DNA of 64,000 bases from an uncultured Bryobacteraceae bacterium (GTDB lineage Bacteria; Acidobacteriota; Terriglobia; Bryobacterales; Bryobacteraceae), in assembly GCA_938027685.1 (NCBI GenBank), contig CALJAM010000010.1, forward strand, positions 1-64,000. Reading direction: 5' to 3'. The translations under genes and the position numbers were made by a program. Every line of letters starts with the position of its first letter. The stretch's first letter is position 1. Of the stretch, positions 25,764-36,973 are shown piece after piece. The notes beneath the pieces were generated by a model. The model made no database searches and was not told the origin of the DNA. It worked only from the letters and a program-made list of their open reading frames with translations.

Positions 25764-28700
25764 ACGACGAACTCGCTCGCCGTGACTTCCTCGCCATGCT
25801 GGCTTCGGCTGGCTTGTCCGGCTTCGTCGCTTCCGTCAGCCAGGCCTGGAGTCTGGACGCACCCGACAACCCGCTGGCCGTCTACCCCCGGCGCGGCTGG
25901 GAACGCGTCTACCGCGATCTCTGGCGCTACGATTCGCGCTTCACCTTCCTGTGCGCGCCTAACGATACGCACAATTGCCTCCTCTATGCCTACGTGCGCA
26001 ACGGCGTCATCACGCGCATCGGCCCCACCATGCGCTACGGCGAGGCGGTCGACCTCGATGGCAACCGCACCAGCCACCGCTGGGATCCTCGCGTCTGCCA
26101 GAAAGGCCTCGCCTTGACCCGTCGCTTCTACGGCGATCGCCGCATCAGCCAGGCCATGGTCCGCGCCGGTTTCAAACGTTGGTGCGAAGACGGATTCCCG
26201 CGCGAAAAGGACGGCCTTCCACCGCGCAAGTACTTCCAACGCGGCCGCGACGAGTGGATTCGCGTCTCGCACGAAGAGGCCGCCCGTCTGGTCGCGGCCG
26301 CACTTTACAACATCGCCGCCACTTACAGCGGCGAGGAAGGCAAGCGCCGCCTGCGAGCTCAACACTACGACGAGGTGACCGTCGAAGCCACCGCCGGCGC
26401 AGGGACGCAGACCCTGAAGTTCCGAGGCGGCATGCCCTTGCTCGGACTCACTCGCGTCTTCGGCCTGTACCGCATGGCCAACTCCATGGCCCTGCTCGAC
26501 GCCCACATCCGCCAGGTCGGCCCTGACCAGGCCCTCGGCGCGCGCGGCTTCGACAACTACTCCTGGCACACCGACCTGCCGCCCGGGCATCCCATGGTCA
26601 CCGGACAACAGACCGTCGAGTTCGATCTCTCCGCCGTCGAACACGCTGGCACCGTCGTCGTCTGGGGCATGAACTGGATCACCACCAAGATGCCCGACGC
26701 CCACTGGCTCACGGAAGCCAGACTCAAAGGAGTTCGCGTGGTCGTCATCGCCTGCGAATACTCCGCCACCGCGTCCAAAGCCGACCTGGTGCTCGTCGTG
26801 CGGCCGGGCACCACGCCGGCGCTGGCTCTCGGCCTCGCTCACGTCATCCTCCGCGAAAAGCTCTACGACGTCGACTACGTGAAGCGATGGACCGACCTGC
26901 CCGTGCTCGTGCGCATGGACACCCTGAAATACCTACGCGCCGAGGAGGTCTTCGGAACCCCGCCCGCCCCTTGGAAACAGGCGCGTGTGTTACCCGCCGG
27001 CGAACGCGAGCCGCCTGCCGCCGCTCACCGCGAAACCATTGTGCCCGAGAACCTGCGGCGCGAATGGGGCGACTTCGTGTGGTGGGATCGCGCCACCGGT
27101 TCGCCTCGCCCGCTCACGCGCGACATGGTCGGCAAATTCTCCCCCGTCGGTGACCCCTTGCTCGAGGGTGCTGTCGAAGTCACCCTCGCCAATGGCAAGC
27201 GCGTCCGCTGCCGCCCCGTCTTCGACCTCGTCAAAGAATATGTCGCCCACTTCGATCCTGCTACCGTCGAGCAGATCACCTGGGCCCCGGCCGCCGCCAT
27301 CGAAGCTCTCGCCCGCGATCTGGCCCGCAGGCCCGGAACCACCCTCTTCGCCGTGGGCATGGGGCCCAACCAGTTCTTCAACAACGACAACAAGGACCGC
27401 GCCATCTTCCTGCTCGCCGCCCTCACCGGCAACGTCGGACGCCTCGGCGGCAACGTCGGCTCCTACGCCGGCAACTACCGTGTCGCACTCTTCAACGGCG
27501 CGCCGCAATACATCAACGAAAACCCCTTCGATATCGAACTCGATCCCACCCGGCCCGCCCGCGTGCGCCAGTACTGGCGACCCGAATCCGCCCACTACTA
27601 CAACCACGAAGACCATCCGCTGCGCGTGGGCAAACGCTTGCTCACCGGCAAGACCCATATCCCCACCCCCACCAAGGCCCTCTGGTTCGCCAACGCCAAC
27701 TCCATCCTCGGCAACGTCAAGTGGCATTACAACACCGTCATCAACGTCCTCCCGCGCATCGAACTCATCGCCGTGCAAGAGTGGTGGTGGACCGCCTCCT
27801 GCGAATGGGCCGACGTCGTCTTCGGAGTGGACTCCTGGGCCGAGCTCAAACACCCGGATATGACCGCCTCGGTAACCAACCCCTTCCTGCAGATCTTCCC
27901 CCGCACGCCGCTGCCCCGCATCTTCCGCACGCTCGGCGACATCGAAGTTCTGGCGCTGGTAGCCGCCGAGCTGGCCAAGCTCACCGGCGATCGGCGCTTC
28001 GAGGATTACTGGAAATTCGTCCGCGCGAATCGCACCGACGTCTACCTGCAGCGCATCCTCGATCACTCCACCAACACGCGCGGCTATAGCATCCGGGAGT
28101 TGGAGGCCCGCGCCCGCGAGGGCATCCCCGCTCTGCTGATGAGCCGGACTACGCCCAAGGTCGTCGGCTACGAGCAAGTCGTCGACTCCAGACCCTGGTA
28201 CACCAAGACCGGCCGCCTCGAGTTCTATCGCGAAGAGGACGAATTCATCGAAGCCGGCGAAAACCTCCCCGTCCACCGCGAGCCGGTGGACTCCACTTTC
28301 TACGAGCCGAACATCATCGTCGCGCCGCCGCACGAGGCCGTCCGCCCGGCCCGTCCCGAGGACTACGGCGTCTCGCGCGACGATCTCTCCTGCGAAGTCC
28401 GCTGCGCACGAAACGTCGTCCTGGCCTGGGACCAGGCCGCGCGCACGCAGCATCCGCGCGCCCGCCAAGGCTTCCGCTTCATCTTCCATACCCCCAAGTA
28501 CCGCCACGGCGCTCACACCACCCCCGTGGACACCGACATGATCGCCATCCTCTTCGGCCCCTTCGGCGACATCTACCGCCACGACAAACGCTGCCCCTTC
28601 GTCACCGAAGGCTACGTCGACATCAATCCCGCCGACGCGCGCGAGCTCGGTATCGAGGACGGAGATTATGTCTGGATTGATCCCGACCCCGAAGACCGCC

Positions 28701-29203
28701 CCTTCCGCGGCTGGCAACGCAACTCGCGCGACATGCAGTTCGCCCGCTTGCTCTGTCGCGCCCGCTACTACCCTGGTACCCCGCGCGGTGTGACCCGGAT
28801 GTGGTTCAACATGTACGGCGCCACGCCCGGCTCCTTCGAGGGCCAAAAGAACCGGGCCGACGGGCTGGCCAAGAATCCCCGTACCGGCTACCAGGCCATG
28901 TTCCGCTCCGGCTCGCATCAGTCCGCCACTCGCAGCTGGCTCAAGCCTACCTGGATGACCGACTCGCTGGTGCGCAAGAACCTCTTCGGCCAAAGCATCG
29001 CGAAGGGCTTTCTTCCCGACGTGCACTGCCCCACCGGCGCCCCCAGGGAAGCCATCGTGCGGATCAGCCGCGCCGAACCCGGCGGCATCGACGCTCGCGG
29101 GTTGTGGCGTCCCGCCGCGCTCGGACTTAGGCCGCGCTACGAGTCCGCAGAAATGAAGAAATACTTGGCCGGTGATTTCCTCATCCGTCCCGAGGAGAAA
29201 TAA
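25760..29203 (+). CDS. Tat-exported NarG/NxrA-type molybdopterin oxidoreductase, catalytic subunit
   Basis: An alpha subunit of the type II DMSO reductase family, 1147 residues. A twin-arginine signal ([18 protein letters not shown]) directs export. The FS0 region is C65-x3-D69-x3-C73 with a fourth ligand at C113 (DPRVCQKG). The Mo ligand is likely Asp272 in [19 protein letters not shown], which aligns with the NarG YDWY..DLPPASP region. [13 protein letters not shown] and later [10 protein letters not shown] are also NarG-like. The length and lack of a cytosolic-type N-terminus resemble extracytoplasmic nitrate reductases and nitrite oxidoreductases. Substrate is unproven; nitrate, nitrite, chlorate or selenate are possible. 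ATGA overlap with the cytochrome gene. Confidence 0.88.
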   Translation: MNDELARRDFLAMLASAGLSGFVASVSQAWSLDAPDNPLAVYPRRGWERVYRDLWRYDSRFTFLCAPNDTHNCLLYAYVRNGVITRIGPTMRYGEAVDLDGNRTSHRWDPRVCQKGLALTRRFYGDRRISQAMVRAGFKRWCEDGFPREKDGLPPRKYFQRGRDEWIRVSHEEAARLVAAALYNIAATYSGEEGKRRLRAQHYDEVTVEATAGAGTQTLKFRGGMPLLGLTRVFGLYRMANSMALLDAHIRQVGPDQALGARGFDNYSWHTDLPPGHPMVTGQQTVEFDLSAVEHAGTVVVWGMNWITTKMPDAHWLTEARLKGVRVVVIACEYSATASKADLVLVVRPGTTPALALGLAHVILREKLYDVDYVKRWTDLPVLVRMDTLKYLRAEEVFGTPPAPWKQARVLPAGEREPPAAAHRETIVPENLRREWGDFVWWDRATGSPRPLTRDMVGKFSPVGDPLLEGAVEVTLANGKRVRCRPVFDLVKEYVAHFDPATVEQITWAPAAAIEALARDLARRPGTTLFAVGMGPNQFFNNDNKDRAIFLLAALTGNVGRLGGNVGSYAGNYRVALFNGAPQYINENPFDIELDPTRPARVRQYWRPESAHYYNHEDHPLRVGKRLLTGKTHIPTPTKALWFANANSILGNVKWHYNTVINVLPRIELIAVQEWWWTASCEWADVVFGVDSWAELKHPDMTASVTNPFLQIFPRTPLPRIFRTLGDIEVLALVAAELAKLTGDRRFEDYWKFVRANRTDVYLQRILDHSTNTRGYSIRELEARAREGIPALLMSRTTPKVVGYEQVVDSRPWYTKTGRLEFYREEDEFIEAGENLPVHREPVDSTFYEPNIIVAPPHEAVRPARPEDYGVSRDDLSCEVRCARNVVLAWDQAARTQHPRARQGFRFIFHTPKYRHGAHTTPVDTDMIAILFGPFGDIYRHDKRCPFVTEGYVDINPADARELGIEDGDYVWIDPDPEDRPFRGWQRNSRDMQFARLLCRARYYPGTPRGVTRMWFNMYGATPGSFEGQKNRADGLAKNPRTGYQAMFRSGSHQSATRSWLKPTWMTDSLVRKNLFGQSIAKGFLPDVHCPTGAPREAIVRISRAEPGGIDARGLWRPAALGLRPRYESAEMKKYLAGDFLIRPEEK

Positions 29204-29205
29204 AC

Positions 29206-30333
<1,128 letters not shown>

Positions 30334-30346
30334 AGGAGACAAAGCC

Positions 30347-31204
30347 GTGCCCGCGAAGTCGTGCTTGTTCACTGGGCTCGTCGCCCTGCTGGCGCTCGCA
30401 GGCTGCCGGCGCTCACCCCAGCCCTCCCTCGACGTAATCGCTAAGAACGTCGAGAAACTCTCGCTTGATCCGGAGGACCGAGCCTGGCGCCACGCGTCCG
30501 AACACGTGGCCGCCCTGCTCCCCCAGGACGTCGTCGATCCCCGGCTCCTAAAGCCTTCCACCGCCTTCGTCCGCGTGCGAGCTCTCGCGGATCGCAATCA
30601 GGTCGCCTTCCGTCTCGAATGGCAGGATTCTTCACGTGACGACCTCGCCGCTCCCGGCCGCTTCCCCGACGCCTGCGCCGTCCAATTGCCCGCCACTGCC
30701 TCGCCCGAACCCCCCAACCCGCAGATGGGCGAGCCGGGACGGCCGGTCCAAATCACCTTCTGGCGCGCCGACTGGCAAAGCTGGACCGATGGCCGCAAGG
30801 ATGACATCCGTGAGCTCTACCCCAATGCAGCCGTGGACCACTATCCCTTCGCCGCCCCGTCGCTGCCGAAGGCATCGCCCGCCCAAAAAGAGCTCCTCCG
30901 GCTCTATGCACCCGCCGAAGCCGCCGGAAACCGTCGCTCCGGCCCTCGCGCTTCGCCTGTCGAGGATCTGGTGGCCGAAGGCCCCGGCACCCTCGCTCCC
31001 GCTCCTAAAACCGTCTCACACGGCAAGGGCATCTTCACCAACGGCGCCTGGCAGGTTGTCATCGCCCGACCGCTGGAGCCGGCCCTCAACCCCGGTTCGC
31101 GCACCGTGGTCGCCTTCGCCGTCTGGCAAGGCTCCCAACTGGAAGCCGGAGCGCGCAAAATGCGCACGGGTTGGATCCCCCTGCGGTTGGAGCCCCGCCG
31201 GTGA
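30347..31204 (+). CDS. Lipoprotein gamma subunit, probable heme b-binding (EBDH/NxrC-like)
   Basis: A 285-residue protein with a lipoprotein signal (CLFTGLVALLALAGC). The body resembles the gamma subunits of ethylbenzene dehydrogenase-type enzymes: FVRVRALADRNQVAFRLEWQDSS, PGRFPDACAVQLP, MGEPGRPVQITFWRADW, and near the end GAWQVVIARPLEP and VVAFAVWQGS. In the family, heme b is held by Met and Lys; Met in PQMGEPG is a candidate. GTG 30347 is chosen because AAAGGAG stands upstream and the lipobox then falls at a normal position; upstream ATG starts lie inside the previous gene. Confidence 0.78.
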   Translation: MPAKSCLFTGLVALLALAGCRRSPQPSLDVIAKNVEKLSLDPEDRAWRHASEHVAALLPQDVVDPRLLKPSTAFVRVRALADRNQVAFRLEWQDSSRDDLAAPGRFPDACAVQLPATASPEPPNPQMGEPGRPVQITFWRADWQSWTDGRKDDIRELYPNAAVDHYPFAAPSLPKASPAQKELLRLYAPAEAAGNRRSGPRASPVEDLVAEGPGTLAPAPKTVSHGKGIFTNGAWQVVIARPLEPALNPGSRTVVAFAVWQGSQLEAGARKMRTGWIPLRLEPRR

Positions 31205-31794
31205 CTCTCACTAGCGACCTGGGAAGCCCGCAGCAGCTGGCGCGACTCGCAGCCCAGTGGCGCCTGCTAAGCCTCCTCTTCGAATGCCCCGTCGGCAACT
31301 GGCGCGCGGAGGTATCCTCCCTGATGAGCGAAGTGGACTGCCCTGAACTGCGGACCGCCTGCGCTATGGCGCTCAACCAAGCCGACGAAGCTCTCTATCA
31401 CTCTCTCGTCGCGCCGCGCGGACCGCTTCCTGTGCGTGAAGTCGGCTGCAGTCCGCTCATCGAACCAGGCAGGCTGCTGGCCGAGGTGCTGTCCTACTAT
31501 CACGCCTTCGGCTACCGCACCGACTCGGCCGAACCGCCGGACCACATCGCCGTGGAAACCGGGTTCGTGGGCTACCTCCTCTTCAAACGCGCTTATGCGC
31601 TCGCCGCCGGCGCCCTCGAGATGGCCGCGATCGTCGAACAGGCGGCCGCGACATTCGCCCGCGATCACGTGGCGCCGCTCGCCGCTGCCCTCAGTAAAGC
31701 CCTCGCAGAGCACGGTCCCGCTTACCTGCGCCTGGCCGTCGCAGAACTGCTCCGCCGTGCGCACTCGCTCGCCCCGATCGGTGCGCAAGGCTGA
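31201..31794 (+). CDS. TorD/NarJ-type molybdoenzyme assembly chaperone
   Basis: A 197-residue all-helical cytosolic chaperone expected to hold the alpha subunit until its cofactor is loaded and before Tat export. Family-like features are the YHAFGYRTDSAEPPDHIAVETGFVGYLLFKRAY segment, matching the conserved Y-x-AFG...PDHI-x-E-FM pattern of TorD/DmsD/NarJ proteins. The GTG start overlaps the previous stop (GTGA), making it the last coupled gene of the respiratory operon. Confidence 0.85.
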   Translation: MTLTSDLGSPQQLARLAAQWRLLSLLFECPVGNWRAEVSSLMSEVDCPELRTACAMALNQADEALYHSLVAPRGPLPVREVGCSPLIEPGRLLAEVLSYYHAFGYRTDSAEPPDHIAVETGFVGYLLFKRAYALAAGALEMAAIVEQAAATFARDHVAPLAAALSKALAEHGPAYLRLAVAELLRRAHSLAPIGAQG

Positions 31795-31841
31795 GGTCCG
31801 TCGGGGGTCGCCCGCCCGCGCGCTAAAATGGAATCAGCCCC

Positions 31842-32417
31842 ATGCCGCTGACCCTTCAGCGCCACCGGCCCGCGCGGGCCAGGCGGCGCGTCCGCTCCAC
31901 CACCATCCTCTGCATCCGGCGTAACGGCAAGGTGGTCATGGCCGGCGACGGCCAGGTCACCATCGGCCAGGAGGTGCTAAAAGCCTCCGCACGCAAACTG
32001 CGCCGCCTTTACGGCGACAAAGTGCTGGCCGGCTTCGCCGGCTCCACCGCCGACGCCGTCGCTTTATTCGCTCGCTTCGAGTCCAAACTCGAAGCCCACA
32101 GCGGGAACCTCACCCGCGCCGTCATCGAGCTGGCCAAGGAGTGGCGCACGGACCGCGTCCTTCGCCATCTCGAGGCCCTCCTGCTGGTGGCCGACGCCCA
32201 AAACACCTACATCGTCAGCGGCTCCGGCGACGTCATCGAGCCTGACGAGGGCGTCGCCGCCATCGGCTCCGGCGGCCCCTTCGCCAAAGCCGCCGCCCTC
32301 GCCCTCATGCGCAACACCAATTTGGACGCCCGTCGCATCGCCGAGGAAGCCATGCGCGTGGCCGGCGAAATCTGTATCTTCACCAACGACAGGATCACTT
32401 TCGAGGAGCTGGGCTGA
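31842..32417 (+). CDS. hslV: ATP-dependent protease subunit HslV (ClpQ)
   Basis: The proteolytic, proteasome-beta-like subunit of the HslUV protease. The mature sequence [24 protein letters not shown] is typical, with Thr as nucleophile, and [14 protein letters not shown] is conserved. About 18 residues rich in Arg ([18 protein letters not shown]) come before it, although HslV usually has only Met or a very short lead. No later start codon is available before the Thr, so a cleaved propeptide is implied. TAAAAT lies 12 bases before the ATG. Stop overlaps hslU (TGATG). Confidence 0.95.
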   Translation: MPLTLQRHRPARARRRVRSTTILCIRRNGKVVMAGDGQVTIGQEVLKASARKLRRLYGDKVLAGFAGSTADAVALFARFESKLEAHSGNLTRAVIELAKEWRTDRVLRHLEALLLVADAQNTYIVSGSGDVIEPDEGVAAIGSGGPFAKAAALALMRNTNLDARRIAEEAMRVAGEICIFTNDRITFEELG

Positions 32418-33775
32418 TGGTCATCTACCTCCCCGTTCAGTCCGTCGAGGAAGAACCCGCGCTGGACGAGTTGACGCCGCGCGAAATCGTGCGCGAACTC
32501 GACAAATACGTCATCGGCCAAACCGAGGCCAAGCGCGCGGTCGCCATCGCCTTGCGCAACCGCATCCGGCGCCAACGGCTCGACCCGGAAATGGCCGAGG
32601 AGGTCATGCCCAAGAACATCCTCATGATCGGCCCCACCGGCGTCGGCAAGACCGAGATCGCACGCCGCCTCGCCAAACTCGCCAACTCCCCCTTCCTCAA
32701 GGTCGAAGCCAGTAAATTCACCGAGGTCGGCTACGTCGGCCGCGACGTCGAGTCCATGATCCGCGACCTGGTCGAAATCGCCATCGACATGGTCCGCGAG
32801 GAACGCGCCGAGGAAATCGGCGATCGCGCCGAACGCAACGCCGAGGAACGCCTCCTCGATATCCTCATGCCCCCTCAGCCCGAGGGCAGCGAAAGCTACG
32901 AACGCACGCGCGAAAAACTGCGCGAGCGCCTCCGCGCCGGCAAACTCGATGACCGCATCGTCGAAATCGACGTCCGCGAACCCGGCCCCACCTTCCAGAT
33001 CACCACCAGCACCGGCGTCGAGGAAATGGACGTCTCCATCCGCGACATGCTGCCCGGCCTCTTCGGCGGCCGCACCCGCAAGCGCAAAATGCGCGTCAGC
33101 GAAGCCCTCGACTACCTCACCCAGGAGGAGGAACAGAAACTGATCGACATGGATCAGGTCACCCGCGTGGCCCTCGAACGCGTCGAACGCAACGGCATCA
33201 TCTTCCTCGATGAAATCGATAAAATCGCGGGCCGCGAAACCGGCCACGGCCCCGACGTCAGCCGCGAAGGCGTCCAACGTGACATCCTCCCCATCGTCGA
33301 GGGCACCACCGTCAACACCCGCTACGGATTCGTCCGCACCGACCACATCCTCTTCATCGCTGCCGGCGCCTTCCACGTCTCCAAGCCCAGCGATCTCATC
33401 CCCGAGCTCCAGGGCCGCTTCCCCATCCGCGTCGAACTCAAGCCGCTCACCGAGCAGGACTTCATCCGCATCCTCAAGGAGCCCAAGAACGCCCTCGTCA
33501 AGCAGTACACCGCGCTGCTCGAAACCGAGGGCATCAAGCTGACCTTCACCGACGATGCCCTCGAGGAGATCGCCCGTTGCGCCGCCTACGTCAACGAAAC
33601 CACCGAAAACATCGGCGCCCGTCGCCTGCACACGATCATGGAAAAGGTTCTCGAGGAGGTCTCCTTCGAAGGTCCGGACCTCAAGAAGAAACACGTGCGC
33701 ATCGACGCCGCCTACGTGCGCAAGCAACTGGCCGACATCATCAAGGATCAGGACCTGACCCGCTACATCCTGTGA
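32417..33775 (+). CDS. hslU: ATP-dependent protease ATPase subunit HslU (ClpY)
   Basis: The AAA+ unfoldase of HslUV, 452 residues. It has [31 protein letters not shown] at the N-terminus, Walker [10 protein letters not shown], the pore-loop GYVGRDVES, Walker [11 protein letters not shown], the intermediate I-domain (about 140-240), and C-terminal [14 protein letters not shown]. The extreme C-terminus RYIL matches the tail that inserts into HslV to activate it. Coupled to hslV. Confidence 0.96.
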   Translation: MVIYLPVQSVEEEPALDELTPREIVRELDKYVIGQTEAKRAVAIALRNRIRRQRLDPEMAEEVMPKNILMIGPTGVGKTEIARRLAKLANSPFLKVEASKFTEVGYVGRDVESMIRDLVEIAIDMVREERAEEIGDRAERNAEERLLDILMPPQPEGSESYERTREKLRERLRAGKLDDRIVEIDVREPGPTFQITTSTGVEEMDVSIRDMLPGLFGGRTRKRKMRVSEALDYLTQEEEQKLIDMDQVTRVALERVERNGIIFLDEIDKIAGRETGHGPDVSREGVQRDILPIVEGTTVNTRYGFVRTDHILFIAAGAFHVSKPSDLIPELQGRFPIRVELKPLTEQDFIRILKEPKNALVKQYTALLETEGIKLTFTDDALEEIARCAAYVNETTENIGARRLHTIMEKVLEEVSFEGPDLKKKHVRIDAAYVRKQLADIIKDQDLTRYIL

Positions 33776-34767
33776 GTCGGCCCCTGGCTTCGCTGATCCT
33801 CGCAGGCTTGTTCGCGGCCGGTTGCGGCTCACCCGGCGATCCCCTGCCGCCCTCGCTCAACATCCCGGAAACCGTGACCGACCTGCGCGCCCAGCAGATC
33901 GGAGACCGCCTCCTGGTTCGCTTCACGCTCCCCGCACTCACCACCGACGGCGTCGCCCTGCGCCGCTTCCGCCGCATCGAGCTCCGCGTCGGCCCGCCCC
34001 CTGATGGCCAGTTCGATACCGAGCGCTGGGCCGCCCAGGCGCAGGAAATCCCCGTCGCCGCCGAACGTCCAGGCCCTGTCGAAATCGCCGTCCCCGTCAG
34101 CCAGTGGGCCGGTCGCGAACTGATCCTCGGCCTCCGGGCCTACGGCCCCAAAGGTCGCCCTGGCGCCTGGTCCAACCTCCTCGCGGTGCAGATCGCCGCC
34201 CCGCTGCCGCGTCCTGAGGACCTGCGCGCCGAAGCTACCGCTGACGGCGTCCGCCTCAGCTGGCGGACCGCCTCCGCTCCTGAAGGCCTTCGCTTCCGGA
34301 TTTTCCGCCGCGGCCCCCAACAGACGAGCCCGGAAATCGTCGGCGAATCCGCGGAGCCGGCCTTCCTCGACCCCGGAGCAGCCTTTGACACGACTTGGCT
34401 CTACTCCGTCCAGGCCTTTCTCAAAAGCGGCGAACAGGAGGCCCTCAGCGAGCTCTCCGACACGGTCGGCATCAGGCCCGAGGACCGCTTCCCGCCCGCA
34501 CCGCCCTCCGGCCTCCAGGCTACGCCCGGACTAGGCTCCATCGAACTGCTCTGGGAGCCAAACCAGGAGCCCGATCTCCAGGGTTACCGCGTCTGGCGCG
34601 CTGCCCCGGACGAGACACTAGCGCCCATCACCGGCATCCTCGCCCTGCCGGCTTACTCGGACCGCAACATCGAGCCCGGAAAGAAATATCGTTACGCGGT
34701 CTCGGCCGTCGATCTCCGCGGCAACGAGAGCGCTCCGTCAACTCCTGTGGAGGTGCTTGCCCCTTGA
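33772..34767 (+). CDS. Fibronectin type III-like lipoprotein
   Basis: A 331-residue exported protein. It starts at GTG 33772, overlapping the hslU stop (GTGA), and has a lipoprotein signal with lipobox FAAGC ([16 protein letters not shown]). Three beta-sandwich segments follow; the last two are clear FN3-like repeats ([19 protein letters not shown]... and [33 protein letters not shown]...[19 protein letters not shown]). The ORF-track start lies inside hslU and is rejected. Probably an outer-surface or periplasmic binding protein; ligand unknown. Confidence 0.8.
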   Translation: MSRPLASLILAGLFAAGCGSPGDPLPPSLNIPETVTDLRAQQIGDRLLVRFTLPALTTDGVALRRFRRIELRVGPPPDGQFDTERWAAQAQEIPVAAERPGPVEIAVPVSQWAGRELILGLRAYGPKGRPGAWSNLLAVQIAAPLPRPEDLRAEATADGVRLSWRTASAPEGLRFRIFRRGPQQTSPEIVGESAEPAFLDPGAAFDTTWLYSVQAFLKSGEQEALSELSDTVGIRPEDRFPPAPPSGLQATPGLGSIELLWEPNQEPDLQGYRVWRAAPDETLAPITGILALPAYSDRNIEPGKKYRYAVSAVDLRGNESAPSTPVEVLAP

Positions 34768-35552
34768 GACTCGTGCGTTTCACGCTGGATCGCCATTTGC
34801 CCGCCACTACGCCCGATACCTCACCCCTCGTTAGGTACGGCGTGGTGGACAATGAAACCGTCTACGAAACCCGCGCCTGGTGGGCCGAGCGGACCGGCGC
34901 TGCCTGGCCGCTGGCCGCCGTGCGCTTGCTGCCCCCCTGCTGGCCCTCGAAGATCGTCTGCGTCGGCCGCAACTACGAGGAGCATGCCCGCGAGCTGGGC
35001 AACCTCGCCCCCGGTGAACCCGTGATCTTCCTGAAGCCGCCTTCCGCGTTGGCCGCTCACGGCGATCCCATTCTGATGCCTCCCATCTCCAACCGCGTCG
35101 ACTACGAAGGAGAAATCGGCGTGGTCATCGGCACACGCGCGCGCAACGTGCCCGTCGAGCGAGCCCACGAATATATCCTCGGCTACACCTGCGTCAACGA
35201 CGTCACCGCCCGCGACCTTCAGAGGAAAGATGTGCAGTGGACGCGCGCCAAGGGATTCGACACCTTCTGTCCCGTCGGACCCTGGATCGTGCCCGCCTCG
35301 GAGCTCTCCCTCGAAGCGCTCCGCCTGCGCACCTGGGTCGACGGCCAAATCCGCCAGCAGGCTACGCCCGCCGAGATGATCTTCTCCGTGCCGCGTATCA
35401 TCGCCTTCGTCAGTGAGGTGATGACGCTCGAGCCGGGCGACCTCATCGCCACCGGCACGCCCGCCGGTGTCGGACCCTTGGCGCCGGGCAGCGTCGTGCG
35501 CGTCGAAATCGAGCACGTCGGAATCCTCGAAAATCGCGCCGTCGCTCCCTGA
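34764..35552 (+). CDS. Fumarylacetoacetate hydrolase (FAH) family protein
   Basis: An FAH-fold metal-dependent hydrolase, isomerase or decarboxylase. Signatures are KIVCVGRNYEEHARELG, EPVIFLKPPSAL, DYEGEIGVVIG with acidic metal ligands, GYTCVNDVTARDLQ, KGFDTFCPVGPW and GDLIATGTPAGVGPL. The substrate is not determined; relatives act on catechol-pathway acids or oxaloacetate. The TTG at 34764 overlaps the previous stop (TTGA); GTG 34773 is an alternative start. It is the last gene of a run beginning at hslV. Confidence 0.87.
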   Translation: MRLVRFTLDRHLPATTPDTSPLVRYGVVDNETVYETRAWWAERTGAAWPLAAVRLLPPCWPSKIVCVGRNYEEHARELGNLAPGEPVIFLKPPSALAAHGDPILMPPISNRVDYEGEIGVVIGTRARNVPVERAHEYILGYTCVNDVTARDLQRKDVQWTRAKGFDTFCPVGPWIVPASELSLEALRLRTWVDGQIRQQATPAEMIFSVPRIIAFVSEVMTLEPGDLIATGTPAGVGPLAPGSVVRVEIEHVGILENRAVAP

Positions 35553-35621
35553 GGCCCGTCACCCCGCAGGGCACGCTTGCATCGCACATAGTGGCGGGCG
35601 CCGCGCCCGCTCGGGAATCCA

Positions 35622-36512
35622 ATGCAGCTGGAACACCCCAGACACATCCTCGCGCCGGTCGATTTCAGTGAGCTCTCGGCTCTCGCCCTCCAGTACGCCG
35701 ATGCCCTCAGTCGCTGTTCCGGCGCGCGCGTTACCGTCCTGCACGCCAGCTCGTTCGAGGCTCCTCCCTACTTCACCCAGGCCCAGCTCGAAGAGCTCCA
35801 ATCGCGCCTGCGCGCCGCACAGCGTCAGGCTGAACGAGAGCTCCGCGAGTTCGTGCGCAAAAACCTCGGTCCCGGCTCCAACCTCCCCGACGTCCGCGTC
35901 GTCGAGGGCCGGCCCGCAGAGACTATCCTGCGCACCGCCGCCGAGATCGGCGCCGACCTCATCGCCATGGGCACCCACGGACGCAGCGGCTGGAATCGTT
36001 GGATGCTCGGCTCCGTGGCCGAGCGCGTGCTGCGCGAAGCCGAAATACCCGTGCTTACCGTCCGGTCGAACGCCCCTCCCCCCTCCCGACCCCTCCTCAT
36101 CCGCAACATCCTCTGCCCCGTCAACGACACCCCGATCGCCCGTCGCGCCCTCGAGTATGCTGCCGAGATGGCGCGGTGCTTGAACGCTACCCTTACCCTG
36201 CTCCACGTCGACGAGGGGCGCAAGCCCGATACCATCCCCGATCTCTGTGCCTGGGTCCCCGCCGAACAACGCCGGCGCTGCCGCATCCGCGAAATCGTGC
36301 GCCGCGGGGAGGCCGCGCGCGAGATCGTCGCGCAGGCCGCCGAAGAGGGTTGCGACCTGTTGGTCATCGGCGCCCAACACCGCCGCTTCTTCGATAGCAC
36401 GGTGATCGGCTCCACCAGCGTGCGTGTCGTACGCTACGCCCCCTGTCCGGTTCTCACCGTGGTCGCGCGCGAAAGCGCCCGCACCGCACAGTCCCACACT
36501 GAACCAAATTAG
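35622..36512 (+). CDS. Tandem universal stress protein (two UspA domains)
   Basis: A 296-residue protein of two UspA domains. The first (about 6-147) keeps the ATP-binding motif GTHGRSGWNRWMLGSVAERVL. The second (about 157-285) has GAQHRRFFDSTVIGSTSVRVV, which keeps a GS core but is less canonical, so nucleotide binding there is uncertain. Such proteins respond to stress, energy state or low oxygen. It is followed after 15 bases by a DUF302 gene, and the two are likely co-transcribed. Confidence 0.9.
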   Translation: MQLEHPRHILAPVDFSELSALALQYADALSRCSGARVTVLHASSFEAPPYFTQAQLEELQSRLRAAQRQAERELREFVRKNLGPGSNLPDVRVVEGRPAETILRTAAEIGADLIAMGTHGRSGWNRWMLGSVAERVLREAEIPVLTVRSNAPPPSRPLLIRNILCPVNDTPIARRALEYAAEMARCLNATLTLLHVDEGRKPDTIPDLCAWVPAEQRRRCRIREIVRRGEAAREIVAQAAEEGCDLLVIGAQHRRFFDSTVIGSTSVRVVRYAPCPVLTVVARESARTAQSHTEPN

Positions 36513-36527
36513 TCTAGGAGGTCGTCC

Positions 36528-36911
36528 ATGTTGTTTGAAGTCGAGACGCGCAAGAGTTTGGAAGAGATCGATCGCGACCTGCACGAAGCAGCCGCCCGCC
36601 ACGGCTTCGGCATCCTCGCTGTACACAACATCCGCGAAACGATGCAGAAGAAAGGCGTCGACTACGCCGGCGACTGCCTGATTTACGAGGTCTGCAACCC
36701 GCACCAGGCCCGCAAGGTCCTGGAAGCCAACCCCGCGATCTCCACCGCCCTGCCCTGCCGCATCTCGGTTTATCGCAGCGGCGACTCTTGCAAACTCGCT
36801 ACCATCCTCCCCACCGCCATGCTGAGCCTTTATCAGACCGCCGGGCTCGAGGATGTCGCCCGCGACGTCGAGAATCACATCTGCGCCATGATGCGCGAGG
36901 CCGCTCACTGA
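36528..36911 (+). CDS. DUF302 domain protein
   Basis: A 127-residue single-domain DUF302 protein. The family-like core is KSLEEIDRDLHEAAARHGFGILAVHNI, YEVCNPHQARKVLEANPAISTALPCRISVYRSGD and TILPTAMLSL. DUF302 proteins are small, sometimes bind small molecules and often lie near redox or stress genes; the function is unknown. A strong TAGGAGGT lies before the ATG. Coupled by proximity to the universal stress gene. Confidence 0.88.
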   Translation: MLFEVETRKSLEEIDRDLHEAAARHGFGILAVHNIRETMQKKGVDYAGDCLIYEVCNPHQARKVLEANPAISTALPCRISVYRSGDSCKLATILPTAMLSLYQTAGLEDVARDVENHICAMMREAAH

Positions 36912-36973
36912 GACGGCTCTCCGCGGCGCGCGCCCCCTCCTGCGCTACACTAGGCGCAGGAAGGTTCGCGGGT

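Noticed and set aside
26990-29026. 678-residue minus-strand ORF
   Set aside because: Antisense to the NarG/NxrA-like alpha subunit; low-complexity Gly/Val/Asp-rich translation typical of shadow ORFs.
32207-33832. 541-residue minus-strand ORF
   Set aside because: Antisense to hslV and hslU; shadow ORF.
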